Source of the DNA: Cornus controversa
Lineage: Eukaryota; Streptophyta; Magnoliopsida; Cornales; Cornaceae
Direction of reading: 5' to 3'
DNA length: 64,000 bases
NCBI GenBank assembly: GCA_026545225.1
Contig: CM048850.1
Span: 26,775,797 to 26,839,796 of the forward strand
Shown here: piece by piece, positions 1 to 11,768 of the stretch
Position numbering within the stretch: position 1 is the stretch's first letter
How the letters are laid out: every line of letters starts with the position of its first letter
Translations under genes and position numbers: made by a program
The notes under the pieces: model-generated
What the model was told of the DNA's origin: nothing
The model's database searches: none
Seen by the model: the letters and a program-made list of their open reading frames with translations, nothing else

Positions 1-4
1 TCGG

Positions 5-1357
5 TGTGACGTATATTTTTGTAATTGGCAATCTTCGGTGTCAAAACCAAACATGATCAAGTTGTATTATTTGAGTTATATTTCTATCATTGATTTTGTA
101 ATTGAAATCTCAAAGTGAGCATGAAGTTCTACACAAACCATGCAAAGGTTCGTCAAAGCATGAAGTTTAAATTTTCAAAAAAAATCGTTAATGGTCTGAA
201 CAAGAATTCAATTGATTGAAGTTTCGAGATGGTTTCGAATGCACGAGAACATCGTTGATCTCAAATAAGAGTCACGTAGTCCAGGTAAAGTGGTGAGAAC
301 ACATATTTTAAACCGGGAGGTTCCGATCTTAAAAAGAGGGGTTTTTAAGCAAAATAGTGCAATTTTTAAGGTTGGACCGGTCCAAATGAAGGCTAGACTA
401 GTCCAAGTGAAGCATCAACTCTTGTTGAGTCTGCTACAAGAGTTGGACTGGTATAGACCGGTCCAACTATTATGATCTGCGTATTTTGATTAGTTTTGTC
501 TTGTTTTGACCTAGAATGGACCCAAAACTTTTTAAAATAACGGAGACTTGTTTCCTATTGAATTTTAACTTGTTTTCTAAAGAAAATTAGGATTTTTAAT
601 CTCTATAAAAATCTCATATGATTTCTCTCTCAGTGTGCTTTAACAGAGCTATCAAATATACATCAAACTGAGAATTTCTAGAGAGAGAAAGCATTAAGAT
701 ATTTTTCTATTAAATAATTTTTTCCTCAAATTATTTGTTTATACTTTTGAGAGCACACACATATTCACAGAGTGATTTAGGGTGATCTCAATTTGCTTGA
801 TCAACTATTCGAAGATTACATTGAAGATTTCTTTGTAATCAAGTTACTGGATTGGTTTCTACTACATCTGTTCGTTGGTGAGGAAGGAGAAGGAGATCGA
901 GCTACGAAAGGGACATAACACTTACTGATTGTTTGTATTCTTCCAGTTACCCTTCTGCGAGGATTTTGACATTAGTTGGGAATCTGCTGCAGTTAGACGA
1001 GGTAGTCGCAATTGTAAGCCTAAGGTGTTCTGCATCAAAGTTCTTGTTAGAGTAGAGTGGGTGTGAGTCTGGGACAGAGTCTGTTGTATTTCGCTTTGAT
1101 GATAACGTATTTGCTTCTTCGAGGCTACAAAGCCTCACCGTGGTTTTTTTTTCAATATGGGTTTTTCACGTATATCTGGTGCATTCATTTACTTTACTGC
1201 ACTTTATTTATTTACTTACTTTGTGGGATTGCTTTAATTATTAATTGGACTTAAAATTGAATAATATGAGTAATTAAACAAAAAATGAGTAAACCTAATC
1301 ACCCCCTTTAGGTTTTAAATCTAACTTTCATAGCCGCTTCTGCATCGTGCAACTCAT
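5..1357 (+). mobile_element. Solo LTR, family A copy 1
   Basis: Starts TGTGACG and ends at an ACTCATA that corresponds to ACTCACA in two sister copies (23819-25276 and 33012-52143), so the ends are set by comparison. A TATA-like CTATAAAAA at about 602-610 indicates plus orientation. Palindromes TTGGACCGGTCCAA (372-385) and a split copy at 443-467 lie upstream of it. Near the 3' end there is a run of C (about 1301-1310) as in the other copies. No internal coding region or second LTR follows, so it is a solo LTR. The base run after it is GTCGA and the visible bases before it are TCGG, compatible with a 5-bp target duplication cut by the window edge. It interrupts the integrase zinc-binding region of the gypsy fragment to its right. 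The length and palindromes suggest a Sirevirus-type copia LTR, but that assignment is inference. Confidence 0.75.
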
Positions 1358-2260
1358 AGTCGACATAAATTGTGATACATTTTGGTACCACCTAGGTGTA
1401 CTGCGAGTCTAAAGTAATGAAACTCTCTAAGTACATCATCCCTACAAGCCAATGGTACAACCATCTTTCCTTTGAATCTCAAACCCCTATCGGAATGGAC
1501 TATCTAATCTTCTACCACTTCGCCACTTGAAATCTTAGTGCGTATAGTCTCCATTTCACTACCTCACCATTGCTCTTCAATCACCTTACTCACTAGAGTT
1601 GAGTGAGCAATAAGCGTGAACAACATTGCGGGTTCTCCATCTTCACTAAAATGCAATCTCATTTCTGAGATATCTTCCAAAATCTTTTATTCACAGATGA
1701 CAATGCTTGCCATGCTACTAAACGACTTCCTACTCAAGGCATCAACTACAACATTAGCTTTTCTCGGGTGGTATTTTAGATCAAAGTCATAGTTTTCCAT
1801 ATACTCCACACATTTTTGTTGCCTTAAGTTTAAATATTTTTGTTAGAAAAATTACTTTAGGTTTTTGTGATCGGAGAACACCTCAAACTTTTCTCCTACA
1901 AGTAATGCCTCCATATCTTCAATGCAAAATTATTGTCGCTAACTCCAAGTCATGAATCGGATAATTATGCTCATGTGTCTTTAATTGTCGGGAACTATAT
2001 GCTACAACCTTTTTGATTTGTATCAATATATAACCCAAACTCTCTCGTGAAGTGTTATAATAGATAATGTATCCCAAACCACATTTGAGAATAATCAAGA
2101 TTGGGAAGGTATTCAACCTACCCTTCAATTCAAGAAAAGCATGCTCACAAGCATCATTCCAAATGAACTTAACTCCCTTAAGAGTAAGTCGTGTCATAGC
2201 CACTAACTGCGAAAAAATCCTTCACAAATTGACGGTAGTATCCGGCTAAGCCCAAGAAAC
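1358..2260 (-). pseudogene. Ty3/gypsy (Tekay/Del-like) RNase H and integrase N-terminal fragment
   Basis: Read on the minus strand, 2203-1919 encodes the RNase H region: SRQLKTHEHNYPIHDLEL is the hallmark stretch before the RNase H core. Further downstream, 1800-1730 gives YHPRKANVVVDALSRK, the conserved RNase H to integrase linker. At 1440-1360 the start of the H2C2 integrase zinc-binding domain is visible (LAVHLGGTKMYHNL), and it stops abruptly at the solo LTR. In-frame stops are present, for example in the linker. It belongs to the same element as the reverse transcriptase at 2292-2909 and the protease at 3094-3429. Family level (chromovirus, Tekay/Del-like) is by recognition of the protein text and has not been computed. 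Confidence 0.8.
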
Positions 2261-2291
2261 CATGAATCTCAAATACGCTCTTCAGCTTTTC

Positions 2292-2909
2292 CTAACTCAT
2301 CACAAACTCAATCTTAAAAGGATCCACTGAAATTCCTCCTTCTGACACCACGTGTCGAAGGAACTTTACTTTCGTTAGCCAAAACTCATATTTCGCATAA
2401 TTGGCATACAATCGGTGCTTTCTTAGGATTTGGAACATAATCTCCAAATGACTCTTATGTTCCTCTACCAATGACGAGTACACTAGAATATAATCCAAGA
2501 ACACCACCACAAACTTGTTTAAGTAAGCACTAAAGACACGATTCATAAAGTCTATGAAAGTTGTCAATGCATTTGTCAAGCCAAACGGCTTCATAAGAAA
2601 CTCATAGTGTCCGTAACAGGTACGAAAAGTGGTATTTGGAATATCCTCATCCTTGACGGTTAGCTAATAATACCCTGACCTCAAGTCAATCTTCGAGAAG
2701 TATCTCGATGCCTTAAGTTGATCAAACAAGTCATCCATCCTTGGCAATGGATACTTGTTATTGATCGTTGTACAATTCAACTTTTGATAATCGATACAAA
2801 GTCGTAGGAATCTGTTAGTGAAGAGCACCGAAGCTTCCCAAGGCAATGTACTAAGACATACAAAACCCTTATCTAACAAATCTTGCAATTGATTCTTCAA
2901 CTCCTTCAA
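2292..2909 (-). pseudogene. Ty3/gypsy reverse transcriptase fragment (Tekay/Del-like)
   Basis: Two adjacent minus-strand reading frames together cover most of a gypsy reverse transcriptase. 2909-2664 carries the N-terminal fingers: [34 protein letters not shown] and [10 protein letters not shown]. 2594-2292 carries MKPFGLTNA, the catalytic-loop region FLDYILVYS and the following CEFWL-type motif (here YEFWLTKVKFL). The usual active site is Y/F-x-D-D; the second Asp is Tyr here, which should abolish polymerase activity. The two parts are separated by stops and a frame change around 2600-2663. The order relative to RNase H (left) and protease (right) matches one minus-strand element. Confidence 0.87.
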
Positions 2910-3093
2910 CTATGCCAATACCATATGGTACGGTGTCATAGAGATAAGCGCAGTACCGGGAGCAAGATCAATAACGAATTCTATTTCTCATTTTAGGGGC
3001 AACTCCTTCAGGTCCTTCAAAAACATATCCAAAAAATCACAAACAACGAGTGGAAATTCCTCACGTGTCGTATCCCCTTCCTTGGCTAATAAG

Positions 3094-3614
3094 CTAGCCA
3101 AGAAGTATCCAACCCTTTTTCTGTTTGCCAGAACTATGTAATGAGGGCATGTGGAAGTTATAACGCTCTACCATAAAACAAACGCAACCACCCTCTGGTC
3201 TACACACCATCATTCGCCTACGATAATAATCGAGAATGACTTTAAAGGTTGATAACCAATCCATACTTAAGATAACGTGAAAGCTGGACATATCAAGAAG
3301 GACAAAGTCAAACACCAATCGATGTCCTGTAATCTCGATCTTGCCAGACTGACATACTCTTGCCAAGATCACACTACTTCCAACCAGTGCATCAATAGAC
3401 CAAATTATATAGAAATGATACCATACCACGAGGATAAATCACTAATTTGTAACCTCTCGAGGACACAAACCATTTTCTCAAGTATACCAACATGAACTAG
3501 AATACATACCATCAATAATAGTTCAAAAACCAACTTACTCAAATCATCTAAACAATATGATAAGGACTTTCCTCGCCTGTCTCTAACCATAAACCAAAGT
3601 AACATTCCTGACAT
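3094..3614 (-). pseudogene. Ty3/gypsy retropepsin region (Tekay/Del-like)
   Basis: Minus-strand 3429-3094 reads through LVGSSVILARVCQSGKIEI, FDFVLLDMSSFHVIL and SMDWLSTF, a string typical of the protease C-terminal part in Tekay/Del elements (the usual form is ILGMDWLS). The catalytic Asp motif that should lie just upstream is not recognisable. 3614-3405 overlaps in another frame and probably represents decayed gag-protease junction. No gag zinc knuckle or capsid region could be found further right, so gag is deleted or has decayed beyond recognition. Confidence 0.75.
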
Positions 3615-4355
3615 GCTACACCAACCTTAGTATAAAACTCACTGACCAATGCTTAACAAGGTCCCCTAAGTGTATGTAAGAACTGTACTATATCACAATG
3701 ATCTATTATCGAAGTTCTATACTGAAAACACTACGGTACACTAAACCTTTTCCAAAAAACCTAATAATCACACCTTAAGTTCCACATAACTTAATGATAC
3801 CCCTCGACAACATACGATTGATACAGAGGTCTCCACCCCCACCGTGGAGATAACTCAACTAAACTCTATGAAATTCCTATTTAGGGTTCACAACAACCGA
3901 CAAACATAAGATCAAACCTCCGCCTAAGTTTTTCAAGTCTCAAAAATTAAATTCTCAAGTAATGATACCATACCAATCAAATCGTATACAAAACATAAGA
4001 AAAAATATTTATCCATAATTTATGGTCACATAACACCCATTTGCTTCATTAAATGCAACACAACACTACATGGTATGCAATATAATGCATGTATGTTCAT
4101 CAAATCTTACAAGCTCTCATAGGATACAAGTCAAGTACCACTCATTTTAACACTCGACTCAATCCTTATCCTCATCCCTAGGTTCCTGACTTAACTCCAG
4201 ATGAGCTATAACTCAATAATAGCTCTCAATCCATAAGTAGTTTTACCCTCGTTATTCATAGGTAATTGTACCTAATGATCTAAAAAAATATTCATCAACA
4301 CACAACTTTGAACCAACACATGATTTAATCCTTACCCTTCGTCCTTAGGTATGCA
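3615..4355. other. No gene seen; decayed transposon flank
   Basis: AT-rich non-coding DNA between the Tekay-like protease and the LTR-like block at 4356. It could be the remains of the leader and 5' LTR of the minus-strand gypsy element, but I could not align it to an LTR on the other side and see no primer-binding site. Confidence 0.4.
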
Positions 4356-6385
4356 TGTAGAGACCGTGACCAATTTTGGCTGGTTTCTATTTTTCGCATC
4401 ATAATTGTCATAAGTGCATTTTGAGTGATGTTAAACATGTTTTTAGTGTGGGAAACATGTTTTGAAAGTGTTATAAGGGTTATGGTAAATTTTTGGGACA
4501 TTTGGAGAAGTTTGAATTTTGGTCAAACTAGGGCCCAGGATGCAGTCCTAGTGAGTCCGGGGATCCGAAAATTTTTTAAAAATATTTATTTTTGGGATTG
4601 GCTTAGATGAAATGTTTAAAGATTTAAGGAGGTGATTTCGAGGCTGTAGGAGTTTTCAAAATTGAAAACGGACTCTGAAAAGGTACGTTAAGTGGCCCGA
4701 AGGGCATTTTGGTCTATTCGCGGCCTAAGGGCCTTAAAGGTCAGATACTGCAGAGATATTCATATCTCTCATTCTTATGCCAGCTACTCTCTCTCTTTTC
4801 TTTCTCCCTCTTCCTTTTTTCTAACTTTTGGAGGCCTTCGGGTGTCATTCGAGTTTCGCCGAAAAAGGGAGATACATAGGGGATGGCTAGGGCTTCGGTT
4901 TGACTTTAATAAAGTTGCAATCAGGCAAGGTAGACATTGCTGGGTAATTCAATAAGTGTTTGGAAGGCCTGAAAACTTGAGGTAAGGGTTTTCCTTCTCA
5001 TTTATTTGTCGATTCTAGGATTTCGGGTGAAGTAGTGAGAGCTAAGGTTGTGTATTGCATGATTTAGAGTGTCAAGGGGGGGGGTGAGATGTGTTGGGTT
5101 TCTACTTCTCTTAAATCTCTAGTGAGCAATAAATATGTATATGGTAGTATACATGTTGTAGGGGTGAAAGTGTGAGAAATTAGCATGTATACTTATATAC
5201 TAGGTTTTGTGCACAAATGTGAAAATGTGATATATTGGACATGTATGTATTATGTGTTGCTATGTGATTTAAATGCTTGTTATCTTATTATAGAAAATGT
5301 GTGAATTTTTGAAGCATGACAAAATTATGCTTAAGTGAGATTTATGTGCACATGTGTATGATATGCTAGGTTTCACATGTATAGGTAAATAGATCTGTGA
5401 CTTTATGGAGATGGAAATGCATATAATTAGCTTATGCATTTTGATGATTCCAAAATGGCCAATTCACCTTAGAGTAGGTAAATACTCGGTGATGACGGTC
5501 TAATCACCTTGGAATAGGTAAATACTCAGTGATAAATTCTAAAAAGGGACCAAATCATCTTGGAGTAGGTAAATACTCGGTGACGGTGGTCTAATCACTA
5601 TGGAGTAGGTAAATACTTGGTGATGATGTTGAAATTATGTGGGAGGCGTCCCAAGTCACATGATTGGTAAAAATCATGTTGGGATATCGGGTTGAGTCCG
5701 AGAGGGAGACAATTGTATGAGGTTGCTTACATTGTTAATTGTGAAGCATGATATGTGTTTAATGCATTTTTATATATGTGTTGCTTATGAACGAACATGG
5801 TATATGTTGGATGATACATGTAATATAGCCACATGCAGTCATATAGGTCGGTGTCGAGTCGGCACTTAGCTGGGTTGGGGTATCTCTACTGAGCCGTCGT
5901 GGTGCTCACCCCTTTTTCCTAAACTCTTTTCATAGATATGGCTCCGGTGACAGAGAGGACTTGAGTGCCCAAGTGGAACTCTATTAGTGTTTTGCCATAT
6001 TTTGAATATTGTATATATTGTGGCTATCCTTGCCGGCTTGTGGCATGGTAATGATCTACTTGTAATCATGGTATAATTTGTAGCAGTGGAAACCTTATGA
6101 ATGAATTCTTGTAATGACTATAAACTTAGAACTCTTATGAATGATATGTACCTTTTGAGCAAAAATGTATGTTTTTGAGATGTATGGGATTACAAGACCA
6201 TTTTTCTCTTGAGTTATAACTTCATGTACGGAAATTGTGTAAATGGAGTATGGAATGTATGTATGCATGAGTTGATGAATGAAAATTGCTTGAATGATAG
6301 TTTTGAGACATGATTTTAAGAGAGGGCTTGAATTTTGGTTTATGAATGATGCTAATAACTTTATCATGTTAATTGAATGTTGTAT
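4356..6385 (+). mobile_element. Tekay-like LTR (probable solo LTR) interrupting a Tat element
   Basis: The block opens with TGTAGAGACCGTGACC and carries features I associate with Tekay/Del LTRs: a GTGGTGCTCACCCC segment near 5899-5912 and long T/G-rich tracts towards the 3' end. It contains a diverged tandem array at 5462-5630. Its right edge is placed where the minus-strand Tat integrase resumes (about 6386). No clean target duplication was found, and the right terminus does not end in CA, so both ends are approximate. It is in the opposite orientation to the Tekay pol fragment at 1358-3614, so it is not simply that element's LTR. Confidence 0.5.
5462..5630. repeat. Diverged tandem repeat, about four copies
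   Basis: The core GAGTAGGTAAATACTCGGTG recurs with small changes four times, separated by about 45-60 bp, with GGTCTAATCA between several copies. It lies inside the Tekay-like LTR. Confidence 0.8.
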
Positions 6386-7190
6386 GGGTGAGAGACCTGC
6401 CTACAGAATGGTTGTTACACGCACCTTCATGTATTGCTGAAAGGACCCTTTCAGATTTAGTTAGAGTTAAGCATTTCAGGTATGGTCTTGTGTAAGATCT
6501 TTTGTATTGTTGATTGTTGATGATCGCATACTTTGCTGCACTTATCCTAAGTTTCTTTGCTTATTCTTTGTGCTCTAGTAGGACCCATTCTTTAAGGTAC
6601 AAGATGATCAGATCGATCCAACTTGGCTCATTTAGAATTACAAAGAACGGAACTGGAGACTAGATGATTGGCTTGTCAAGGATGTCAATCGACATTACTC
6701 ATGTAAGGAGGTTCCCTGAGACAAATTTCAAGTGGGCCAATTGATCAGCTTCTATGTTCTACTTTCTTGCGATCTCGAGAAAATGAATCTACTAAAATTT
6801 CTTCACCTTTATTTCCACCGTCTTTTTATATGCTTCCATTTTTGTTTCTTTAACTTGATAATCTCTTTCAACTTACCTTGTAATTAACTGGGAATCACTG
6901 TGTACTCTGAGATTTTTCATTTACAGCTGGTTAGCAAGCCTAAGCCCTATTAATAATGTTTCATACTCTGCCACATTATTTGTTGTCTAGAAATCAATTC
7001 TTATTGATTGCTGCAATTTTGTCCCTTCTAGAGTCTGAATCTCAATTTCGATACCAGATCCTTGCTGATTAGAGGTTTTATTGACCCATAGCGTCCAGCA
7101 CAAACCTTCCATTGCTTCATCTTTATCTTCCTCATCGAATTCAAGTAAGAAGTCTGCGACAACTTGTCCCTTATTTGTCGTTCTAAGCTT
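6386..7190 (-). pseudogene. Tat-type gypsy RNase H and integrase N-terminal fragment
   Basis: On the minus strand 7100-6770 shows RNase H text including NNVAEYETLLIGLRLA and HSDSQLI, the conserved second half of the domain. It continues into a linker (ENVEADQLAHL near 6770-6740, PSWIDLIILYLKEWVL near 6650-6590) and the start of the integrase zinc-binding domain (EGACNNHSVGRSLTH near 6440-6386). The reading stops at 6386, where the plus-strand Tekay-like LTR begins. The linker pattern is that of the Tat lineage. Several stops are present, so it is dead. Confidence 0.8.
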
Positions 7191-7239
7191 GTACTTGATA
7201 TCAAATTAAGTTAACTGCCCATTTCATCAGTCTCCCAGA

Positions 7240-8330
7240 CATATCAGGCTTGCCTAGGATTGTTCTGATGGGAAAAGTAGTTGGCACTATAATTAGATAG
7301 GACTCAAAGTAATGCCACAACTTTCTTTTTGCTTGGATCAGTGCTAAGAATACCTTTTCTGCTTTGGTTTATCTTATTTCTAGTTCAGTCATTGTTTTGC
7401 TCCAATTAAAAATTGGGTTTTGCATTCGTGCTTCCTCGTGCACAAATGCGACACTGGTGGATGCTTTCGACACCGTAAGGTAGAGAAATAACAGTTCCCC
7501 ATCCTTTGGTGCTTATAAAATAGGAGGGCATGTCATGTATTGCTTAAGACTTACTAGCGCTTCCTCCTGTTCCTGCCCCCATGCCTCTTTTTGGTTCATC
7601 TTGATAGCGTTGAAGAATAGCTTACACTTATCTGATAATCGTGATATGAATCTACTAAGGGCATTGATTTTTCTAGTTAGGGCCCGGATCTCCTTTTCTG
7701 TTTTTGGTTTTTCATTATGAATGAGCACTTGGCATTATGTTGGACCGGTTTCTCTTCCAATTTTGTTGACTACATGTCCCAAGAATTGCCCTGAAGAAAC
7801 TTAGAATGAGCATTTAGAAAGGGTGAGTCTCATGTTGTGGGTCCGTAATAGATCAATGATTTCCTGCGGGTGGTTTTGATGATTTTCCTTCTTAAGGCTC
7901 TTTACTACCTTGTCATCTATATAAACTTCCATAATATCACTAATCTGCTTCTCAAAGACTTTATTGACCAAACACTGGTAGTTTACCCCGCGTTTTTCTG
8001 TTCGAATGACATTACTTTGTAATAGAACAATCCTAGTTCAGTAATAAATAATGTCTATTCCTCATCGTCCGAATCCATTAGGATTTGATTATAACCCGAG
8101 TATGCATCCAAGAAAGTGAGTCGTTCATAGCTTGTGCTTGGATCTACCATCTGATAAATCTTTGGAAGAGGATAACAATCCTTTGGGTAGGCCTTATTTA
8201 AGTTTGTGAAGTTTATACACACTCTCTACTTTTCGTTCTTCTTTTGAACGACCACTACTTTGGTAATCCATTCTGGATACTTTATTTCTCGGATAAATCC
8301 TACACCAAGGAGTCTATCTACCTCTTCACT
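7240..8330 (-). pseudogene. Tat-type gypsy reverse transcriptase and connection region
   Basis: Minus-strand translation in shifting frames gives GFIREIKYPEWI and VVVVQKKN (8310-8230), FTNLNKAYPKDCYPLP (8215-8160), FLDAYSGYNQI (8125-8085) and the catalytic loop VYIDDKVV (about 7930-7900), so the YIDD box is intact. 7728-7513 carries EIRALTRKINALSRFISRLS followed by FFNAIK, the Tat-type connection segment. Stops and frameshifts break the frame repeatedly. The neighbours (protease at 8780-9031, RNase H at 6770-7100) are in the order expected of one minus-strand element. Confidence 0.85.
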
Positions 8331-8779
8331 TAAAATCTTGTTTCTCTTGACATTTGGACCGTGTTTGGCCACCTCCAGATCTATTCTCAACATATCACTA
8401 TGGTCTCATGCAAAGATATCAACGTTTTTCTTAAGTAGGGAAATCAAATCTTCTTTCACTTGCCTTGTCAGGCTATCACCTATCTACGTGGTTTTCGTTT
8501 CATCTCCGAGAATTATTTGCACTGCCTCTAAGGGCTCCATCGTAAGGAATTGTTCTCTTTGATCCGCCATTGGTTACTATGGCGGATCACCATGTAATTG
8601 CTATTTGGTGTGACCGTCTGAACAGTGTGATCCCCATTCTCTCATTCTTTGAGGTTTATCACACAACATTCCTTAGCAGTGACCTCATCTCCCAATATAT
8701 CAATGGTTCTTTTACCATTTGGGTCAAAGCATATCATAAGCTGGTGAAGGGTAAATGCGACTCCCTGTATTCGATGGAA

Positions 8780-9031
8780 TCATCCTCTGCCCATTATCAA
8801 GTTATAAGCGAATCGCACATCTACCACTATGAAGACTTCCCTGAGATTTCTTTTTGCTGCAATTATCGCTAACTTGATAATGCCGATCGAATTTACCCTT
8901 CTCCCACTGAATCTAACTAATGGATATGTCGATGATCGTACTTGAGCGACATTGATCCCCAATTTTTTGAAGGTGGATTTTGTTATGATATTCACGCTAC
9001 TTCCTGGCTCTATGAGGATTCTTTTCACCAA
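8780..9031 (-). pseudogene. Tat-type gypsy aspartic protease fragment
   Basis: The minus-strand reading contains RILIEPGSSVNIITKSTFKK, the position of the retropepsin motif. The catalytic Asp of the usual D-x-G-S-S is Glu here (E-P-G-S-S), a change expected to damage activity. PLVRFSGRRVNSIGIIKL and VFIVVDVRFAYNLIMGRG follow, matching the flap and the ILGR-like end of plant gypsy proteases. It lies between gag and reverse transcriptase of the same element. Confidence 0.8.
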
Positions 9032-9340
9032 ATAATTTTCTACAATAAGTTAAATTACTAATGTGTTGTCGTGAGGGAGCTGAACCATTTGGCTTTTGGT
9101 GTAATTTTCAACTATGCTAAGCGATTTCATCCTCTTTTAGCCGAAGGTAGCCCCTTCCGCTTTAGCATTCAAAGCTCCCATATTAGGTGGGGTATCTTTT
9201 ACTAGAGAACGGTGAAAACATGTATCCAGGATTATGACCACCTTAAAGGCTTCAACTGTTATTTTCTTGTCGCATCCATTGATTATCGACATCTACAAGT
9301 TGAATCTTGTTAAGAACAACTTCAAGCTGTCCAAATTCTC

Positions 9341-9660
9341 CTACCCTATTGTGAAAAGGCTGGAGATGATCTTCTTCTGCCTTCTGTTCCCGATAAATTG
9401 AGCGATGAATAATTCGCATAGCCACTGGAAGCTGTGCATGGAACTCAGAGGTTGGTTATGGAACCAAACTAATGTTGACTCAATAAGATTCGTGGGGAAG
9501 AATTTGTATAGAAGGTTTTCATCATGTGCATCCATGGTCATCTTTTGCTGTACGTGGAAGATGTGTTACATAGGATCAGAAGTTTTGTTGAAAATTGATC
9601 AATCTCCAACAACAGTCCCTGATTAGAGTTGTATTGGCATGAACAGCTACTTGTGCGAAA
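9341..9660 (-). pseudogene. Tat-type gypsy gag fragment
   Basis: Minus-strand 9541-9341 reads FPTNLIESTLVWFHNQPL and then WLCELFIAQFIGNRRQKK, the capsid pattern typical of the plant retrotransposon gag domain. The text just upstream (about 9626-9542) has a stop but continues the same domain (FHVQQKMTMDAHDENLL). Gag reaches almost to the LTR at about 9684, so most of the usual leader of a Tat element is missing. Confidence 0.78.
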
Positions 9661-9683
9661 AGGTCGAATCTTCTTATAGAAGG

Positions 9684-10295
9684 TGTCAAAGTGTAGGTGA
9701 AAAAAAAATCTATTGACCTGTTTTTCTCCAACACACTCAAGAAAATCAAATATTAAGAGAAAAGAGAGAAATAAGAGAAAATTGATATGTTATTGTTTGA
9801 ATGAATCTTTAAAAGGTCTTTTGCCCCCTATTTATACATGATTTCTAATACTAATCCTCCTTGGATTTTGGCCCAAGGTATTTACTCCTTTTGGATTTGC
9901 ATTTCTAAAATTATCAATTTTTGAATACATATAGGAATTGGATTCTATATGAGCTTCCTGGGCTTTAATTAATACATATAACATTACTTGTTCCATCCTT
10001 TGGAGCCCAGTGAACGGCCCAGCTTTGCGACTTGACCAAAGCCTTTATCTATGCGGCACTTCCCCAATGGTGTACAGGTGTCAATTTTATATGAGAAATA
10101 TTTTCCCTCCACATCGACCTAAATGGATATTCGGGTGGCTAAATGGGCTTGCGTTTACACTAATTGTGTGTCTTACTCTAATTCGTCATTGTCGTGTACA
10201 TATGAACATTGGTGGGGGTTTTCCTTCGTGGGTCGGGGCGGGGGGTGGTGTGGGGGTGTTTGGATTGTTGGCTTGTGGGGGCTAATGAATGCACC
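9684..10295 (-). mobile_element. LTR of the Tat-type element (approximate ends)
   Basis: This non-coding block sits immediately 5' (minus sense) of the Tat gag. It contains a minus-strand TATA-like GTATAAATAGGGGGC at about 9823-9837 followed by a pyrimidine-rich, AAAG-rich tract, as in an LTR promoter and leader. In minus sense it would end in CTTTGACA (plus 9684). The other end is placed by context only, near a TGCATTCATTAG in minus sense. No partner LTR is in the window. Confidence 0.5.
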
Positions 10296-10310
10296 CTTCT
10301 AAGCTCTATG

Positions 10311-10792
10311 TGTTGTGTCGAGAGCCCAGAAATTCAACAAACAAAACACCACACACACAAATACATAGATATTTACGTGGTTCGGCAATTGCCTACGTCC
10401 ACGGGAGGCAGCGGATTCACTATAGAGAAAATATTACAAACTCTCAGATTTTTTCTCTCTCAAACTCTCACTCTCTCTATTTCATTAAACTGCCACACAG
10501 ATTACAAACATCAGTTGCACCAGATTTGCAACACATCTGTTGCACTGAATCTGCAACCGGTTGATTTGTGCACACACAGTGCACACACTTATGGTGTCTA
10601 CATTGGACTAGCACCTGATGCCGCACATATACAAATATATACATCAAGTATATATATACTACAAGGAGGGAGATATTCCAAAAGTTTGGCTAATTCTGGC
10701 AGATGAAAGTCCAAAAAATTGGCACCATTGTCCATAATTTTCGCGCCTAATTTTCTTCTCTTTCAATGTCTAATTCAAGCCACTATCCAACA
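10311..10792 (-). repeat. Left (3') LTR of the 2.35-kb element
   Basis: 482 bp, matched along its length by 12196-12664. Long apparent reading frames across this segment are chance frames in LTR sequence. Confidence 0.92.
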
Positions 10793-10796
10793 ATCT

Positions 10797-11010
10797 CCAC
10801 CTTGGCGAGAATTCACCAATCAATGATCCACCTTAACAGAAATTCTGAACGCTCTCCACCTTGGTGAGAATCAACCAATCAACGATCTCTGCCTTGGCGA
10901 AAATCCTGAACGCTCTCTAACTTGGTGAGAATCGACCAATCAATGATCTCCACCTTGGTGAAATTCCTGAACGCTCTCCAACTTGGAGAGAATCCACCAA
11001 TCAACATTGC
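10797..11010. repeat. 60-bp tandem repeat inside the 2.35-kb element
   Basis: The pair CTTGGTGAGAATC and ACCAATCAA followed by CTGAACGCTCTC recurs about every 60 bp, a little over three copies, each diverged from the others. Confidence 0.85.
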
Positions 11011-11447
11011 CTCCTCCAATGCGCCCTTAGGTGCCACAATGAATGTTAGTATTAAACTTGACTTTTTTCTGCTTGCCAATGGAAAGCCCAAACCATCAAC
11101 CATGTTGGACCAACTCATAGCTCAAACAAGACCCAAACATACTTCAAATTCATCCCATTCATTATAGAGGCCCAGAACAAATTGATTTCTAAAATCAACC
11201 CAATTAAACCAAATATGACAGCCCACCAAGATTATCACCAACTTTGTTGAGTCAAAACATCCAAAACTTTGTATTGCCACATGCTAAAGTTATCCAAACC
11301 AAACACCAAAGAATACCCAATGTTTGAACCATGGCAGCTCACTGCCGAAATTAAACACATTCACCATAAACCAACCTCAAAGTCCCACACCACATAGCTA
11401 AACCCACCCCAAACAGAAACTTCAATTGTAATCAAAAAGTTTAGGGG

Positions 11448-11768
11448 CAAAATTACAATTTTTTAGGGACCTCAAGGACTAAATTGCAATTAACAAAAAT
11501 GTCAGGGGCATAATTGTAATTTTGTAAACTTCAGGAGCCAAATTGTAATTTCCAAAAACTTTAGGGGCCAAATTTCAATTTCCAGCAAACACAAGAGCCA
11601 AATTGCAATTTTTAGAAACTTTAGGAGTTGAATTGCAATAATAAGAAAATCTAGGGGCTGAATTGCAATTTTTAGGAAATCTAGGGACTGAATTGCAATT
11701 TTTAAAAAATATAGGGGCTGAATTGCAATTAACAAAAAATTTCAGGGCAGAATTGCAATTTTTAGAAA
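11448..11768. repeat. 30-bp tandem repeat (minisatellite), about ten copies
   Basis: Units of 30 bp share the core GAATTGCAATTTTTA followed by AAA-CT-AGGGGC. Because 30 is a multiple of three, the minus strand appears as a ten-residue repetitive frame (11735-11502) containing FLKIAIQPLD-like units; this is a by-product of the repeat, not a gene. Confidence 0.9.

Noticed and set aside
6401-6420. GGTTGTTACACG as a possible LTR end (TTACA)
   Set aside because: It lies within readable Tat integrase sequence on the minus strand, so it is coding remnant and not an LTR terminus.
10209-10706. Plus-strand open frame of 165 codons
   Set aside because: It crosses the left end of the 2.35-kb LTR element and reads LTR and polypyrimidine sequence; the right LTR shows the same frame-like text, so it is not a gene.
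11502-11735. Repetitive minus-strand frame with FLKIAIQPLD-like units
   Set aside because: Produced by the 30-bp tandem repeat; no start context and no known protein pattern.
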